NCBI GenBank assembly: GCA_023418255.1
Contig: JAEZZZ010000143.1
Span: 1 to 15,793, forward strand
DNA length: 15,793 bases
Direction of reading: 5' to 3'
DNA from: Bacteroidota bacterium
Lineage (GTDB): Bacteria > Bacteroidota > Bacteroidia > Bacteroidales > Dysgonomonadaceae
Positions 7,336 to 15,105 of the stretch are shown one piece after another. The notes beneath the pieces are model-generated. The model searched no databases. It had not been told where the DNA came from and worked only from the letters and a program-made list of their open reading frames with translations. Each line of letters starts with the position of its first letter. Within the stretch, counting starts at the first letter, position 1. The translations under genes and the position numbers were made by a program.

Positions 7336-8286
7336 ATGGGAAAAAATAAAATCTGCGTCATCATCAATCCCGTATCGGGAACAGATTCTAAGAGAAATAT
7401 CCCCGAAGTGATTGCCAAAGCATTCGATCAAAAAGTCAACGATGTCATTATTCGCATCACAGGTTATCCCGGGCACGCAACAGAAATTACAAAAAGTGCC
7501 GTTGCCGAAAGGTTTAAATATGTGATTACCGTTGGAGGCGATGGCACGGTCAATGAAGTAGCCAAAGCACTAATTAATACCCCAACCGTATTGGGGATCA
7601 TTCCTTTTGGTTCGGGAAATGGCTTGGCTCGCGAATTAAACATATCGATGAATAGTGATGAAGCCATCGATACCATATTAAAGGGAAACACGCGTACCAT
7701 CGACTATGGAATTGCGAACAAACATATTTTTTTCTGTACCTGCGGTGTGGGGTTCGATGCCTTTATCAGCGATCGATTTGCGGAAGACAAAAAAAGAGGT
7801 CCATTGGGTTATGTACGCAACGTTCTGGAAAGCGTTATCGATTTTAAGTCGGAAGAATATGAAATTATTCACGACAACGGTTCACTCAAAGAGCGCGCAT
7901 TTGTCGTAACATGTGCTAACGCGTCGCAATATGGCAATGATGCTTACATTGCTCCCGAAGCCAATTTAGAAGATGGCAAGATGAATATTTCTATCTTAAA
8001 GCCTCTCAATGCATTGGAAATACCACAAACGACACTTCAACTTTTCACAAAAAATATTGATAAAAACAGCAAAATGAACACGTTTGTAACCTCGCATCTG
8101 ACCATCCATCGCGAAAAAGCCGGCATGATGCATGTGGATGGTGAACCAATAAAAACGGGAAAAAAAATTGAAGTAGAAATTAAACACAAGGGACTTCATG
8201 TGTTGGCTCCTCCTGTTGAGGGCAGGAAGAACAAAAAGACAAACGACACCATTTTTAGTGCTCTCACGCGTTGGTTGAATACGTAA
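7336..8286 (+). CDS. YegS/DagK-like lipid kinase (diacylglycerol kinase catalytic domain)
   Basis: A 316-residue soluble lipid kinase. The N-terminal DAGK catalytic domain has INPVSG (10-15), GGDGT (67-71, ATP-binding glycine-rich loop) and GSGNGLAR (92-99). The C-terminal beta-sandwich domain ends with the conserved MMHVDGEP stretch. The family phosphorylates diacylglycerol or related lipids at the membrane surface, feeding phosphatidate back into phospholipid synthesis. The exact lipid is not predictable here. I chose the ATG at 7336 because the family starts just before the (V/I)INPVSG strand and the upstream extension is a hydrophobic non-homologous stretch overlapping the promoter. The gene is divergent from the HAD gene and convergent with nth. 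Confidence 0.9.
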   Translation: MGKNKICVIINPVSGTDSKRNIPEVIAKAFDQKVNDVIIRITGYPGHATEITKSAVAERFKYVITVGGDGTVNEVAKALINTPTVLGIIPFGSGNGLARELNISMNSDEAIDTILKGNTRTIDYGIANKHIFFCTCGVGFDAFISDRFAEDKKRGPLGYVRNVLESVIDFKSEEYEIIHDNGSLKERAFVVTCANASQYGNDAYIAPEANLEDGKMNISILKPLNALEIPQTTLQLFTKNIDKNSKMNTFVTSHLTIHREKAGMMHVDGEPIKTGKKIEVEIKHKGLHVLAPPVEGRKNKKTNDTIFSALTRWLNT

Positions 8287-8468
8287 GAGCGGCGGAGACA
8301 TCTAGCGAATGAAAGCAGCAAGGATTTATGCCGGCAAACACTGCATAGTCTTTTCCTTTAATGAATGATAGAAGACACAAGCTATCGATAATTATGATTA
8401 GCCTTAATCGACAATAGGAGGATACGGGCTGCATCCCATAGTCCATCAATCAGATGACAATGGTAGAG

Positions 8469-9146
8469 TTATCTGTTTTCAGGTTTTCCGGCTGATTGCA
8501 TTGCCATTGGCGGATGTTTCTCATAATATTTGCACCACTTGTTGATGCCGCACACCCGACATTTTGGTTTGCGTGCCATGCACACATAGCGTCCGTGCAA
8601 AATAAGCCAATGATGCGCTTTGGACAGCAATTCACGCGGAATATATTTTACCAGCTCACGTTCGGTTTGCATGGGATTTTTGGAATTGGTCGTCAATCCA
8701 ACGCGATTGGAAACCCTGAAAACGTGCGTATCTACCGGCATTGCAGGCGTATCAAATGCCACGGCAAGCATCACATTGGCTGTTTTGCGTCCTACGCCGG
8801 GAATGGTTAAAAGCGAGTCGATATCCGAAGGCACTTCGCCATTGAAATCGGCAACCAGTTTTTGTGCCATCTTGTGCAGATTCTTCGCCTTGTTGTTCGG
8901 ATAGGAACAACTTCGGATATATTGAAAAATCTCATCGGGGGACGATGCCGCCATCACTTCCGGTGCGGGAAAGGCTTCAAATAGTTCGGGGGTAATTGTA
9001 TTTACGCGTTTGTCGGTGCATTGTGCCGACAAAATTACCGCTACGAGCAACTGATAGGTGTTTTCGAAATGCAGTTCGGTTTCTGCCGATGTGGCATTGG
9101 CACGGAACCATCCGATTACATGCTCATAACGTTCTTTTTTAGTCAT
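8469..9146 (-). CDS. nth: Endonuclease III (DNA glycosylase/AP lyase)
   Basis: A base-excision repair enzyme that removes oxidised pyrimidines and nicks abasic sites. The 225-residue protein has the helix-hairpin-helix with IPGVGRKTAN, catalytic Lys121 and catalytic Asp139 in PVDTHVFRVSNR. The C-terminal [4Fe-4S] cluster is C189-X6-C196-X2-C199-X5-C205, the classic spacing. The C-terminal tail runs about 15 residues past the cluster. The gene follows the M81 gene on the same strand after an 88-bp gap with a stem-loop. Confidence 0.96.
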   Translation of the reverse strand: MTKKERYEHVIGWFRANATSAETELHFENTYQLLVAVILSAQCTDKRVNTITPELFEAFPAPEVMAASSPDEIFQYIRSCSYPNNKAKNLHKMAQKLVADFNGEVPSDIDSLLTIPGVGRKTANVMLAVAFDTPAMPVDTHVFRVSNRVGLTTNSKNPMQTERELVKYIPRELLSKAHHWLILHGRYVCMARKPKCRVCGINKWCKYYEKHPPMAMQSAGKPENR

Positions 9147-9162
9147 ATATTTCTTTTAATTA

Positions 9163-9215
9163 TTTCCCGCGGAAAAGCGACGCGCGCTTTGCACATCATT
9201 CTCTTCCACGGGAAA
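9163..9215 (-). other. Stem-loop in the M81-nth gap
   Basis: TTTCCCGCGGAA (9163-9174) and TTCCACGGGAAA (9204-9215) form a 12-bp stem that is complete only as minus-strand RNA, where the single mismatch becomes G-U. Inside the loop AAAGCG and CGCTTT can form a second small hairpin. No U tract follows, so it is a poor terminator. It ends 16 nt before the nth ATG and could affect processing or translation of nth. Confidence 0.5.
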
Positions 9216-9234
9216 CATACAACAAATTCGGTTT

Positions 9235-10803
9235 TTAACGTTTAATTTCGTCGGATAACGGAATGAAACGTGCTTTTAGATCGGGATCGGGCATTTCCGG
9301 GTCAAGCGGATATATCGGACGATTGACACGTTTATAAGGCAATCGCAATAAATCTTGGTCCACACCGCCCGGCGTGAGTGCCATCAACCAATCGGCACGC
9401 ATATCGTAAAGTTCGGGAACAAGATATCCGATTTTTACAACTACAATATCCGCTTCACGCGGGTTCAATCGCAAGCGCGTGAAATCAACTTCATGATGAT
9501 AGGGCTTGCGTTTTTCGGTTACAATCACATATACGCTGCCCGATTTCACCACCACTTCGGTTTTGGCATCTACATCGCCATGTTCGATGGCTGTAATTTC
9601 ACCTTTGATGCGCACGGGTGGCGCAAAACGATGATCCACCATTGCACCGGCAGTGGCATCAATGTGTCCGCCTACGCCAATTTCAACTGCTTTTTTCACG
9701 AAATCTTCGCCCGGAATGGAAGCATAAATCAATGTTTTTCCTTTGCCGGATTTAAATTCAGGATATTTTAGAATTTCGGTAATAGTCCACGTTACGTCAC
9801 CTGCGCCACCGGCGGTGGGATTATCACCCATGTCGCTTATCATAAAGGGTTTTACGTTGCTTGCGATGGCTTTTTGCATGGCATCTTCAAATGTGGTGGT
9901 CGGCGCAACAAATTCAAACTCTTTGCGTACCTCCCAAAAATGTTTTGCCAGCTTTTCAGCTGCTGATCCCACAGCTTCCTGATCATCGCCATACACGACA
10001 ATCACTCCATGGTTGCGCGGTTCGTCCGCCCACGGATAGGACATCCAAATTGAAGCGTCGATAACGTTGTCTTTATCGATTAAACTTGGAATTTCGGCAT
10101 ATAAACTTTTTGCCGGCTCAATGCGCGTACTCGTTTTTTCGCCCGGCAGCAAAATCGGCACCGGAATCCAAGCTTTATAAGCCGGTTTGCCTTTGCCATT
10201 TTCCAATCTGTCAAGCAGATTAGTGACTGCTCTTTTTTTCGTTTCAATCGCATCTTCATGCGGTGCCAAACGATAACACGTAATCAAATCGCTATTCTGT
10301 GCCAATCGTGGCGAAACACTCCCGTGCAAATCCATCGACGTGGAAATAAGCACATCCGTTCCAATCACCTCGCGAATGCGAACGATAAAGTCGCCTTCGG
10401 GGTCGTCCAATCCTTGCACGCTCATCGCGCCGTGAATGTCAAGAAACAGACCGTCCAACGGCAGTTTTTCTTTCAGCATCTCCAAAGTTTTTCCAACGAG
10501 CGATTCGTACGCTTCGCGCGCGACGATTCCGCCCGGAATGGCGTGTCCGCGTATTGTGGGGAGCCATTCAGCTCTTTTGATTATGCCGGAGTCGGCAGCG
10601 AAAAACGGATAATAGGTAAACACGCTGTCGCCCACACGCGCCTTGAATGCTTCTTCGTAGGTAACCGCCGGCGAGAATGTACTCGATTCGATGGCGATGC
10701 CGGCAATGGCAATGCGCGGTAGTTTTTTCTGTTTATCTTTGCAGCCGACCATGCATGTCAGTACGAAGACTCCTGATAGAATTGTTGTTAAAATCTTTTT
10801 CAT
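9235..10803 (-). CDS. M81-family (MlrC/microcystinase C-like) metallopeptidase lipoprotein
   Basis: A 522-residue protein with a lipoprotein signal (hydrophobic 5-18, lipobox MVGC, Cys21) followed by a full MlrC domain. Probable metal ligands are in DIHGAM (D122, H124), SMDLHG (D158, H160) and the YRLAPHEDAIET segment (H182). The MlrC C-terminal region begins near DMGDNPTAGGAGD. The family is named for hydrolysis of linearised microcystin peptides, but most members have unknown substrates, so the true role here is open. The signal places it in the cell envelope, which differs from the usual cytosolic proteobacterial members. It probably leads a two-gene unit with nth. Confidence 0.88.
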   Translation of the reverse strand: MKKILTTILSGVFVLTCMVGCKDKQKKLPRIAIAGIAIESSTFSPAVTYEEAFKARVGDSVFTYYPFFAADSGIIKRAEWLPTIRGHAIPGGIVAREAYESLVGKTLEMLKEKLPLDGLFLDIHGAMSVQGLDDPEGDFIVRIREVIGTDVLISTSMDLHGSVSPRLAQNSDLITCYRLAPHEDAIETKKRAVTNLLDRLENGKGKPAYKAWIPVPILLPGEKTSTRIEPAKSLYAEIPSLIDKDNVIDASIWMSYPWADEPRNHGVIVVYGDDQEAVGSAAEKLAKHFWEVRKEFEFVAPTTTFEDAMQKAIASNVKPFMISDMGDNPTAGGAGDVTWTITEILKYPEFKSGKGKTLIYASIPGEDFVKKAVEIGVGGHIDATAGAMVDHRFAPPVRIKGEITAIEHGDVDAKTEVVVKSGSVYVIVTEKRKPYHHEVDFTRLRLNPREADIVVVKIGYLVPELYDMRADWLMALTPGGVDQDLLRLPYKRVNRPIYPLDPEMPDPDLKARFIPLSDEIKR

Positions 10804-10866
10804 ACGTGATGTTTTTATAAAATGACTTGTTATATAGATTCAACTATTAAATGCAACAATGTTCTA

Positions 10867-10874
10867 CAAAGATG
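10867..10874 (-). promoter_or_regulatory. Weak -7-like box of the M81 gene
   Basis: The minus strand reads CATCTTTG, one mismatch from TAnnTTTG. It would give a leader of about 57 nt. No clear -33 partner is visible. Confidence 0.33.
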
Positions 10875-10932
10875 CAAAAAAAATCGTTTTGATGTTTCAT
10901 AATTTAAAATTATTTTTCACTTTCGCATTGAG

Positions 10933-11582
10933 TATAATACACTCCAAAAACTGTATAATTAGTTAAGACATAAAATAAAAACTGCCAAAAAATCATCTCC
11001 ATTACAAGAATAAATTCAGGAAATAATTTAAATCGAAAGTCGTTTTATAGTCGTTATAAGAGCGCGAATCGGTAGAAGGTTTAGCCAAGAAGAATGAGCT
11101 TTTACCACACAGATATCGACCTGGAGGCCCCGATTGATTCTTATTCAAAACAATGAGTGTCAAATGGTTGCCCAAGCACTGAAAGAAACTATTGATAAAC
11201 ATGGAACTTCCGAGATATTCAAAACCCCTCAAGGCTGTCAATTTACTCTGGTGATGCATTTATTGGCGTACTTATCAACAATGAAATAAAATATCAATGG
11301 ATAGAAAAGGACGTGCTTTTGCCAACGTTTTGGCAGAACGACTCTGGCATAGTGTTAAATATGACTATATCTATTTGGATCTTTATCAAGATGGCTTATC
11401 TTTGTGAAAGGTTTGCATGGATACTTCCTGTTCTACAACAGTGAACGTCCGTATCAATCCTTGAACTATAAAACTCCTGCTGAGTGTTATTACACTAAAG
11501 CAGTTTAAGTAATGTTGAAATAAAAACAGTAAAAACTATCTTAATCGGGAAAGAAAACAGTCTAATAAAAGAGAGTACTATA
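10933..11582 (+). mobile_element. Decayed, internally deleted IS3-family element
   Basis: The left end TATAATACACTC (10933-10944) and the inverted right end TATAGTACTCTC (11582-11571) agree at 10 of 12 bases. ACTGT and TTAAGA(C/T)A recur further in, though at unequal spacing. Between them lie remains of both transposase genes. At 650 bp it is about half the usual IS3 length, so the middle has been lost. No target-site duplication is evident. Confidence 0.7.
11012..11508 (+). pseudogene. IS3-family OrfA/OrfB transposase relic
   Basis: OrfA's N-terminal helix-turn-helix is readable at 11027-11104 (FKSKVVL, ERESVEGLAKKNELLP) with in-frame stops at 11024, 11048 and 11057. After a frameshift TQISTW follows at about 11107. 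The sequence then jumps to the OrfB catalytic core: QALKETIDKHGT, EIFKTPQGCQFT, then GDAFIGVL, RAFANVLAERLW, and the C-terminal FYNSERPYQSLNYKTP with stop at 11506-11508. At least four frame changes are needed, so it is dead. The D-D-E core is only partly present: the expected TDQG reads TPQG, so one catalytic Asp is lost, while the ERLW Glu remains. Confidence 0.82.
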
Positions 11583-11604
11583 ATGTAAGTTGGGAGTTAT
11601 ATCC

Positions 11605-11700
11605 TGGATTAATGATTTTATAGAAGGCTATAACAATAGAAAGCGTCAAGGAATAAACAAGAAACCAATAAATTTATTTTATTTTGAAATAAAACATTAA
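11605..11700 (+). pseudogene. C-terminal fragment of a second IS3/IS481-type transposase
   Basis: The frame reads WINDFIEGYNNRKRQGINKKP and stops at 11698-11700. This resembles the C-terminal end of rve-type transposases (a YNxxRxHQGI pattern; here the His is missing). It differs from the IS3 relic just upstream, so it is a separate element. The following sequence to about 11745 may be its right end. Nothing upstream of 11605 in this frame is recognisable. Confidence 0.55.
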
Positions 11701-11857
11701 TAAAATTCACATAACTACGGTCTAACGAAATATAGGGTAAAGCTTTTTTACTTCCCTTGTCAATTATTGAACTTTACATATAATCATGTTCTTTTGGGCA
11801 CATATATATTTTGACAAAATATAGCGGATATGACACATAAAGAACAAAATAGAGTCA

Positions 11858-13825
11858 ATGGAAAGAAAAAAATACATGGATAGTCAAAATATCAAGCGTT
11901 TCTTGTTTGGCAATATCTATATGGTATTGTTTTGGCGCTTGGTGCTTTTGTTTGTTTTGTACGCCATAATGCGTGCCATATACTACCTGCTCAATTACGA
12001 CATGTTTGGGAAAATTGCTTTCAACGAATTGATTACAATCTTTAAAGGTGGATACCGCTTTGACAAATCCGCCATTTTCTATCTGAACATCCCCATAATC
12101 CTTCTGCATATTGTTCCCTTTCGATTTCGCTACAATAGTATGTATCAAAAGGTTATTAAACACCTTTTTATCGTTATCAATTCCGTCGGAATCATTGTAA
12201 ATATGGCCGACGCGGCATATTATCGCTTCACACTGCGACGAACGACGATGTCTATTTTTCATGAGTTTGGCAACGAAAACAAACTAAAATTTATCCACTT
12301 CATCTGGGACTATTGGTATATCACGCTCATCGTTATCGTCCTCATTATATTAATGATTTGGGCGTACGGAAAAATCCGGGTTAGCCAACCTTCCAATAGG
12401 CTCTCACCATTTGTCTATTATCCGCTTTCGCTCATATTGATGTCCTTTGTTCTCTACGAAAGCGTGGGTGCTATGCGGGGCGGTTGGACACCGGGCACGC
12501 GTCCCATCACATTGAGCAATGCCTCCGCCTATGTTTCAAAGCCACAATATCGTCCCATTGTACTTAACACTCCCTTTGCACTGATTCGCACAATAGGAAA
12601 AACCGTGCTGATTTCCAAAGAATATTTCTCGCAAATCGAGGCAGAAAAACTCTTCCCCTCAAAACAAAAAACCAACCCCGAAGCCCCACATTTTGCACGT
12701 TTTGCCAACAGAAACGTGGTGGTGATTATTTGGGAAAGTTTTGCTCGCGAATGGGTGGGCTCACTCAACACGCATATTCCCGGTTATAAAGGCTACACCC
12801 CTTTTATCGATTCGCTTATCCCCAAAAGCTATGTATTTAAAAATGCTTTTGCCAACGGACGCAAATCAATTGATGCCATCCCGAGTATAATTGCATCGAT
12901 TCCCGCCGTAGAGACAAACTTTGTGTTGTCAAACTACTCGGGTAACAATATCAACTCATTGGCATCCATTTTGAAAGAGGCGGGATATTACAGCGTATTT
13001 TTTCACGGCGCCCCCAACGGCTCTATGGGTTTTGACGCATTTGTCAAGCAAGCCGGTTTCGATGCCTATTTTGGCATGAACGAATATGGGAAAAATGATT
13101 TCGATGGACATTGGGGAATTTGGGACGAAGAGATTTTGCAGTTTATGGCAAACAAAATAAATGAATTGCCCCAACCTTTCTTGGCATCAGTTTTTACGCT
13201 TACATCACACGATCCGTATGTTCTGCCGACACGCTACAAAGGGAAATTTCCAAAAGGACACATTCCCATCCATCCCTGCATTGGATATACCGACAACGCG
13301 TTGCGACTGTTTTTTGAAACGGCATCAAAACAGTCGTGGTTCAACAATACGCTGTTTGTTATCACCGCTGACCATGCCGTTAACGGATATCTTGACGAAT
13401 ACAAAAACAGTGCCGGCGGTTATGCCATTCCGATGATTCTGTATGCTCCCGACGATGATTTTGTGGCATTCGATGACTCAACCGTTGTGCAGCAAACAGA
13501 TATTATGCCCACATTACTTGCCCTCCTTGGTCAAGAGAGAACTTATATCTCTTTTGGTAACAATATGTTTGACCCGACTGCTCAGCATTTTGCCATCAAT
13601 TATACGAACGGAACATTTCAATTTTTCGAGGATGATTATCTTCTACAATTTACAGATGAAAAGACCATTGGATTTTTCAACTTTCACACAGACTTCTCAT
13701 TGAGAAAGAATCTGGTCAACCAGCATAGCAAACGTCAAGAAGATATGGAAAAAACGCTAAAAGCTTTTTTACAACAGTATAATGATCGGCTGCTAAACAA
13801 CACCTTGTGTCCGACAGAAAAATAA
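11858..13825 (+). CDS. LTA synthase/MdoB-like membrane phosphotransferase (sulfatase fold)
   Basis: A 655-residue inner-membrane protein with about five N-terminal transmembrane segments (about 20-45, 72-90, 100-117, 152-170, 185-203). A large extracytoplasmic sulfatase/alkaline phosphatase-fold domain follows from about 285. Likely metal and catalytic residues are E293 (IIWESFA), nucleophile S337 (GRKSIDAIPS, where S. aureus LtaS has Thr), H451 (TLTSHDPY) and D505/H506 (TADH). The family moves phosphoglycerol or phosphoethanolamine from phospholipids to glycans or lipids. Bacteroidota lack classical lipoteichoic acid, so the acceptor is unknown. The ATG at 11876 is an alternative start. The neighbouring phosphodiesterase gene suggests turnover of glycerophosphodiester products. 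No clean promoter is visible; upstream is IS debris. Confidence 0.88.
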   Translation: MERKKYMDSQNIKRFLFGNIYMVLFWRLVLLFVLYAIMRAIYYLLNYDMFGKIAFNELITIFKGGYRFDKSAIFYLNIPIILLHIVPFRFRYNSMYQKVIKHLFIVINSVGIIVNMADAAYYRFTLRRTTMSIFHEFGNENKLKFIHFIWDYWYITLIVIVLIILMIWAYGKIRVSQPSNRLSPFVYYPLSLILMSFVLYESVGAMRGGWTPGTRPITLSNASAYVSKPQYRPIVLNTPFALIRTIGKTVLISKEYFSQIEAEKLFPSKQKTNPEAPHFARFANRNVVVIIWESFAREWVGSLNTHIPGYKGYTPFIDSLIPKSYVFKNAFANGRKSIDAIPSIIASIPAVETNFVLSNYSGNNINSLASILKEAGYYSVFFHGAPNGSMGFDAFVKQAGFDAYFGMNEYGKNDFDGHWGIWDEEILQFMANKINELPQPFLASVFTLTSHDPYVLPTRYKGKFPKGHIPIHPCIGYTDNALRLFFETASKQSWFNNTLFVITADHAVNGYLDEYKNSAGGYAIPMILYAPDDDFVAFDDSTVVQQTDIMPTLLALLGQERTYISFGNNMFDPTAQHFAINYTNGTFQFFEDDYLLQFTDEKTIGFFNFHTDFSLRKNLVNQHSKRQEDMEKTLKAFLQQYNDRLLNNTLCPTEK

Positions 13826-13935
13826 GTGAGACAACAGCTATTATTTGAATTTATTGCAGCCCGGTAAAAAACGGCAAAATTTAATATCAGAACCACTCTC
13901 AACCACGTTCCGAACTACCCTAAACTCACCTGAAA

Positions 13936-14100
13936 TTACTCCACCACTTCATCCGGCAGATTGCTGTCGTCTTTCAGCACTATGGTCTGTCCGGCTCACA
14001 TCACGCGCATCGGATGTGCAATATATAGCAAGTCCGATTTTCTGACTATTTCGTGATGCGCTTCCAACACAATTTCTATGGCACGATTCAGTTGTTGTCG
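13936..14100 (-). pseudogene. Fragment of an HD-domain (RelA/SpoT-like hydrolase) gene
   Basis: On the minus strand the frame reads QQLNRAIEIVLEAHH, then LLYIAHPMRVM, then a stop at 13998-13996. This closely resembles the first helix and the YIxHPLRV motif of small HD-domain (p)ppGpp-type hydrolases (A-x-EAH...PYIxHPxRV). After the stop the same frame continues AGQTIVLKDDSNLPDE and stops at 13938. The downstream HD motif (LHDVxED) is absent, so no catalytic domain remains. The identification rests on about 30 residues. Confidence 0.5.
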
Positions 14101-14105
14101 TTGAT

Positions 14106-14900
14106 TTATTTTTTGGAGAAGTTTTGTATCATTTCAAGTACACGTAACGGTTCGTCCGTAGTAATAAAATCGACATTCAAATCAATCATTTTTTGTATAT
14201 CTTCCACTTTGTTTACTGTCCACACATTCACTTTTTGTCCCAGTTTATGCGCCAATTCTATCCATTCCGGATGATTGAGTATTACTTGATAATGATAATC
14301 AATGCCGGATGCGCCTATTTGGCGCATAGTGTTTGGAGATAAGTCTCCGTTCAGATAATATACGTTTGCCAATGGATCGAGTTGTATCAATTTTACGATT
14401 AAATTCAAACTGAAAGAAATATATTCCACACGATGATGTAGTTGCCTATCTCGCACCATTCGCATCACTTTCTCTGCCAAGGCATCTTCTTGGTATTTTT
14501 CGCGATGAGGTTTCAGTTCGATAATTAATTTTGTATGCGTGCACTGTATAAACTCGTCAAGATATTCTTCAAAAGTTGGCAATGTTTCGCCATTAGCTAA
14601 TTTCACTTTTCGTAATATGGCAATTGGATGCTCCTGTATCACAATCTCTTTTCCGTCTAACACTACATGGGCATCGTGATTTACAACCGGCACATCATCA
14701 GATGAAAGCCAGACATCCATTTCGGAGCCAAATAATTTTAATGAATCCGCCTTTAATAATGCCGCAATGGAGTTTTGCGCCGAACCATTGGTTTTCCAAT
14801 ATCCCCGATGCGCGATGACTTGTGGTTGAGCTACAGCAATAATCGGAAAAATGAGTGCAAGCAAGAATATTGTCACAAACAAAGTATATTTTCTTGTCAT
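14106..14900 (-). CDS. Secreted glycerophosphodiester phosphodiesterase (GDPD family)
   Basis: The enzyme hydrolyses glycerophosphodiesters to glycerol 3-phosphate and an alcohol. The 264-residue protein has a Sec signal peptide (about 1-24, ending AVA-QP). The GDPD motifs follow: AHRG (H31, R32), E60-x-D62 and the NHD catalytic histidine H75, metal-site E128 and K130 in IIELKPH, and a final FITTDEP strand. I chose the ATG at 14900 because it directly begins the signal peptide and because a perfect -7 box lies at 14959-14952. The upstream ATG at 15002 would start before that promoter. The gene converges with the LtaS-like gene; a periplasmic location would let it act on that enzyme's products, which is inference. 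Confidence 0.92.
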   Translation of the reverse strand: MTRKYTLFVTIFLLALIFPIIAVAQPQVIAHRGYWKTNGSAQNSIAALLKADSLKLFGSEMDVWLSSDDVPVVNHDAHVVLDGKEIVIQEHPIAILRKVKLANGETLPTFEEYLDEFIQCTHTKLIIELKPHREKYQEDALAEKVMRMVRDRQLHHRVEYISFSLNLIVKLIQLDPLANVYYLNGDLSPNTMRQIGASGIDYHYQVILNHPEWIELAHKLGQKVNVWTVNKVEDIQKMIDLNVDFITTDEPLRVLEMIQNFSKK

Positions 14901-14951
14901 ATCTCTTTTATTTTTGAAATGAATGGGTTTTACGTCACATAAGCCTATGCG

Positions 14952-14959
14952 CAAATTTA
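14952..14959 (-). promoter_or_regulatory. -7 box of the GDPD gene
   Basis: The minus strand reads TAAATTTG, a full TAnnTTTG match, with TTTC 20 bp upstream as a near -33 element. Leader length would be about 45 nt. Confidence 0.6.
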
Positions 14960-15027
14960 CGCTTATTTTCTGTTTCGAAGAAATATATTGATAAATAAAC
15001 ATTGCTGTCCGATAAAAAATAATCCAA

Positions 15028-15069
15028 AGTGCAGGGATAAAAATAAATTTTCATCCCTTACACTTTTTT
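15028..15069 (+). terminator. Terminator-like hairpin ahead of the IS4 transposase
   Basis: AGTGCAGGGAT (15028-15038) pairs with ATCCCTTACACT (15053-15064), with one internal irregularity, and runs into six T. No plus-strand gene lies just upstream to terminate. It may be part of the left end of the insertion sequence, shielding it from outside transcription. Confidence 0.5.
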
Positions 15070-15071
15070 AG

Positions 15072-15079
15072 TAGTTTTG
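15072..15079 (+). promoter_or_regulatory. -7 box of the IS4 transposase
   Basis: TAGTTTTG matches TAnnTTTG, 27 nt before the ATG at 15106, directly after the hairpin's T tract. Confidence 0.5.
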
Positions 15080-15105
15080 TGTTCTCTATAACTCAAATAA
15101 CTACA

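Noticed and set aside
8287..8468. Gap between the lipid kinase gene and nth checked for small genes and terminators
   Set aside because: No convincing stem with a T tract and no coding frame with recognisable features on either strand.
10900..10912. 13-bp AT palindrome near the IS3 left end
   Set aside because: Lies outside the matched ends and is low-complexity; no function supported.
11002..11259. 85-residue minus-strand open frame inside the IS3 relic
   Set aside because: The plus strand clearly encodes OrfA and OrfB remnants here; the minus frame resembles nothing I know and is a shadow.
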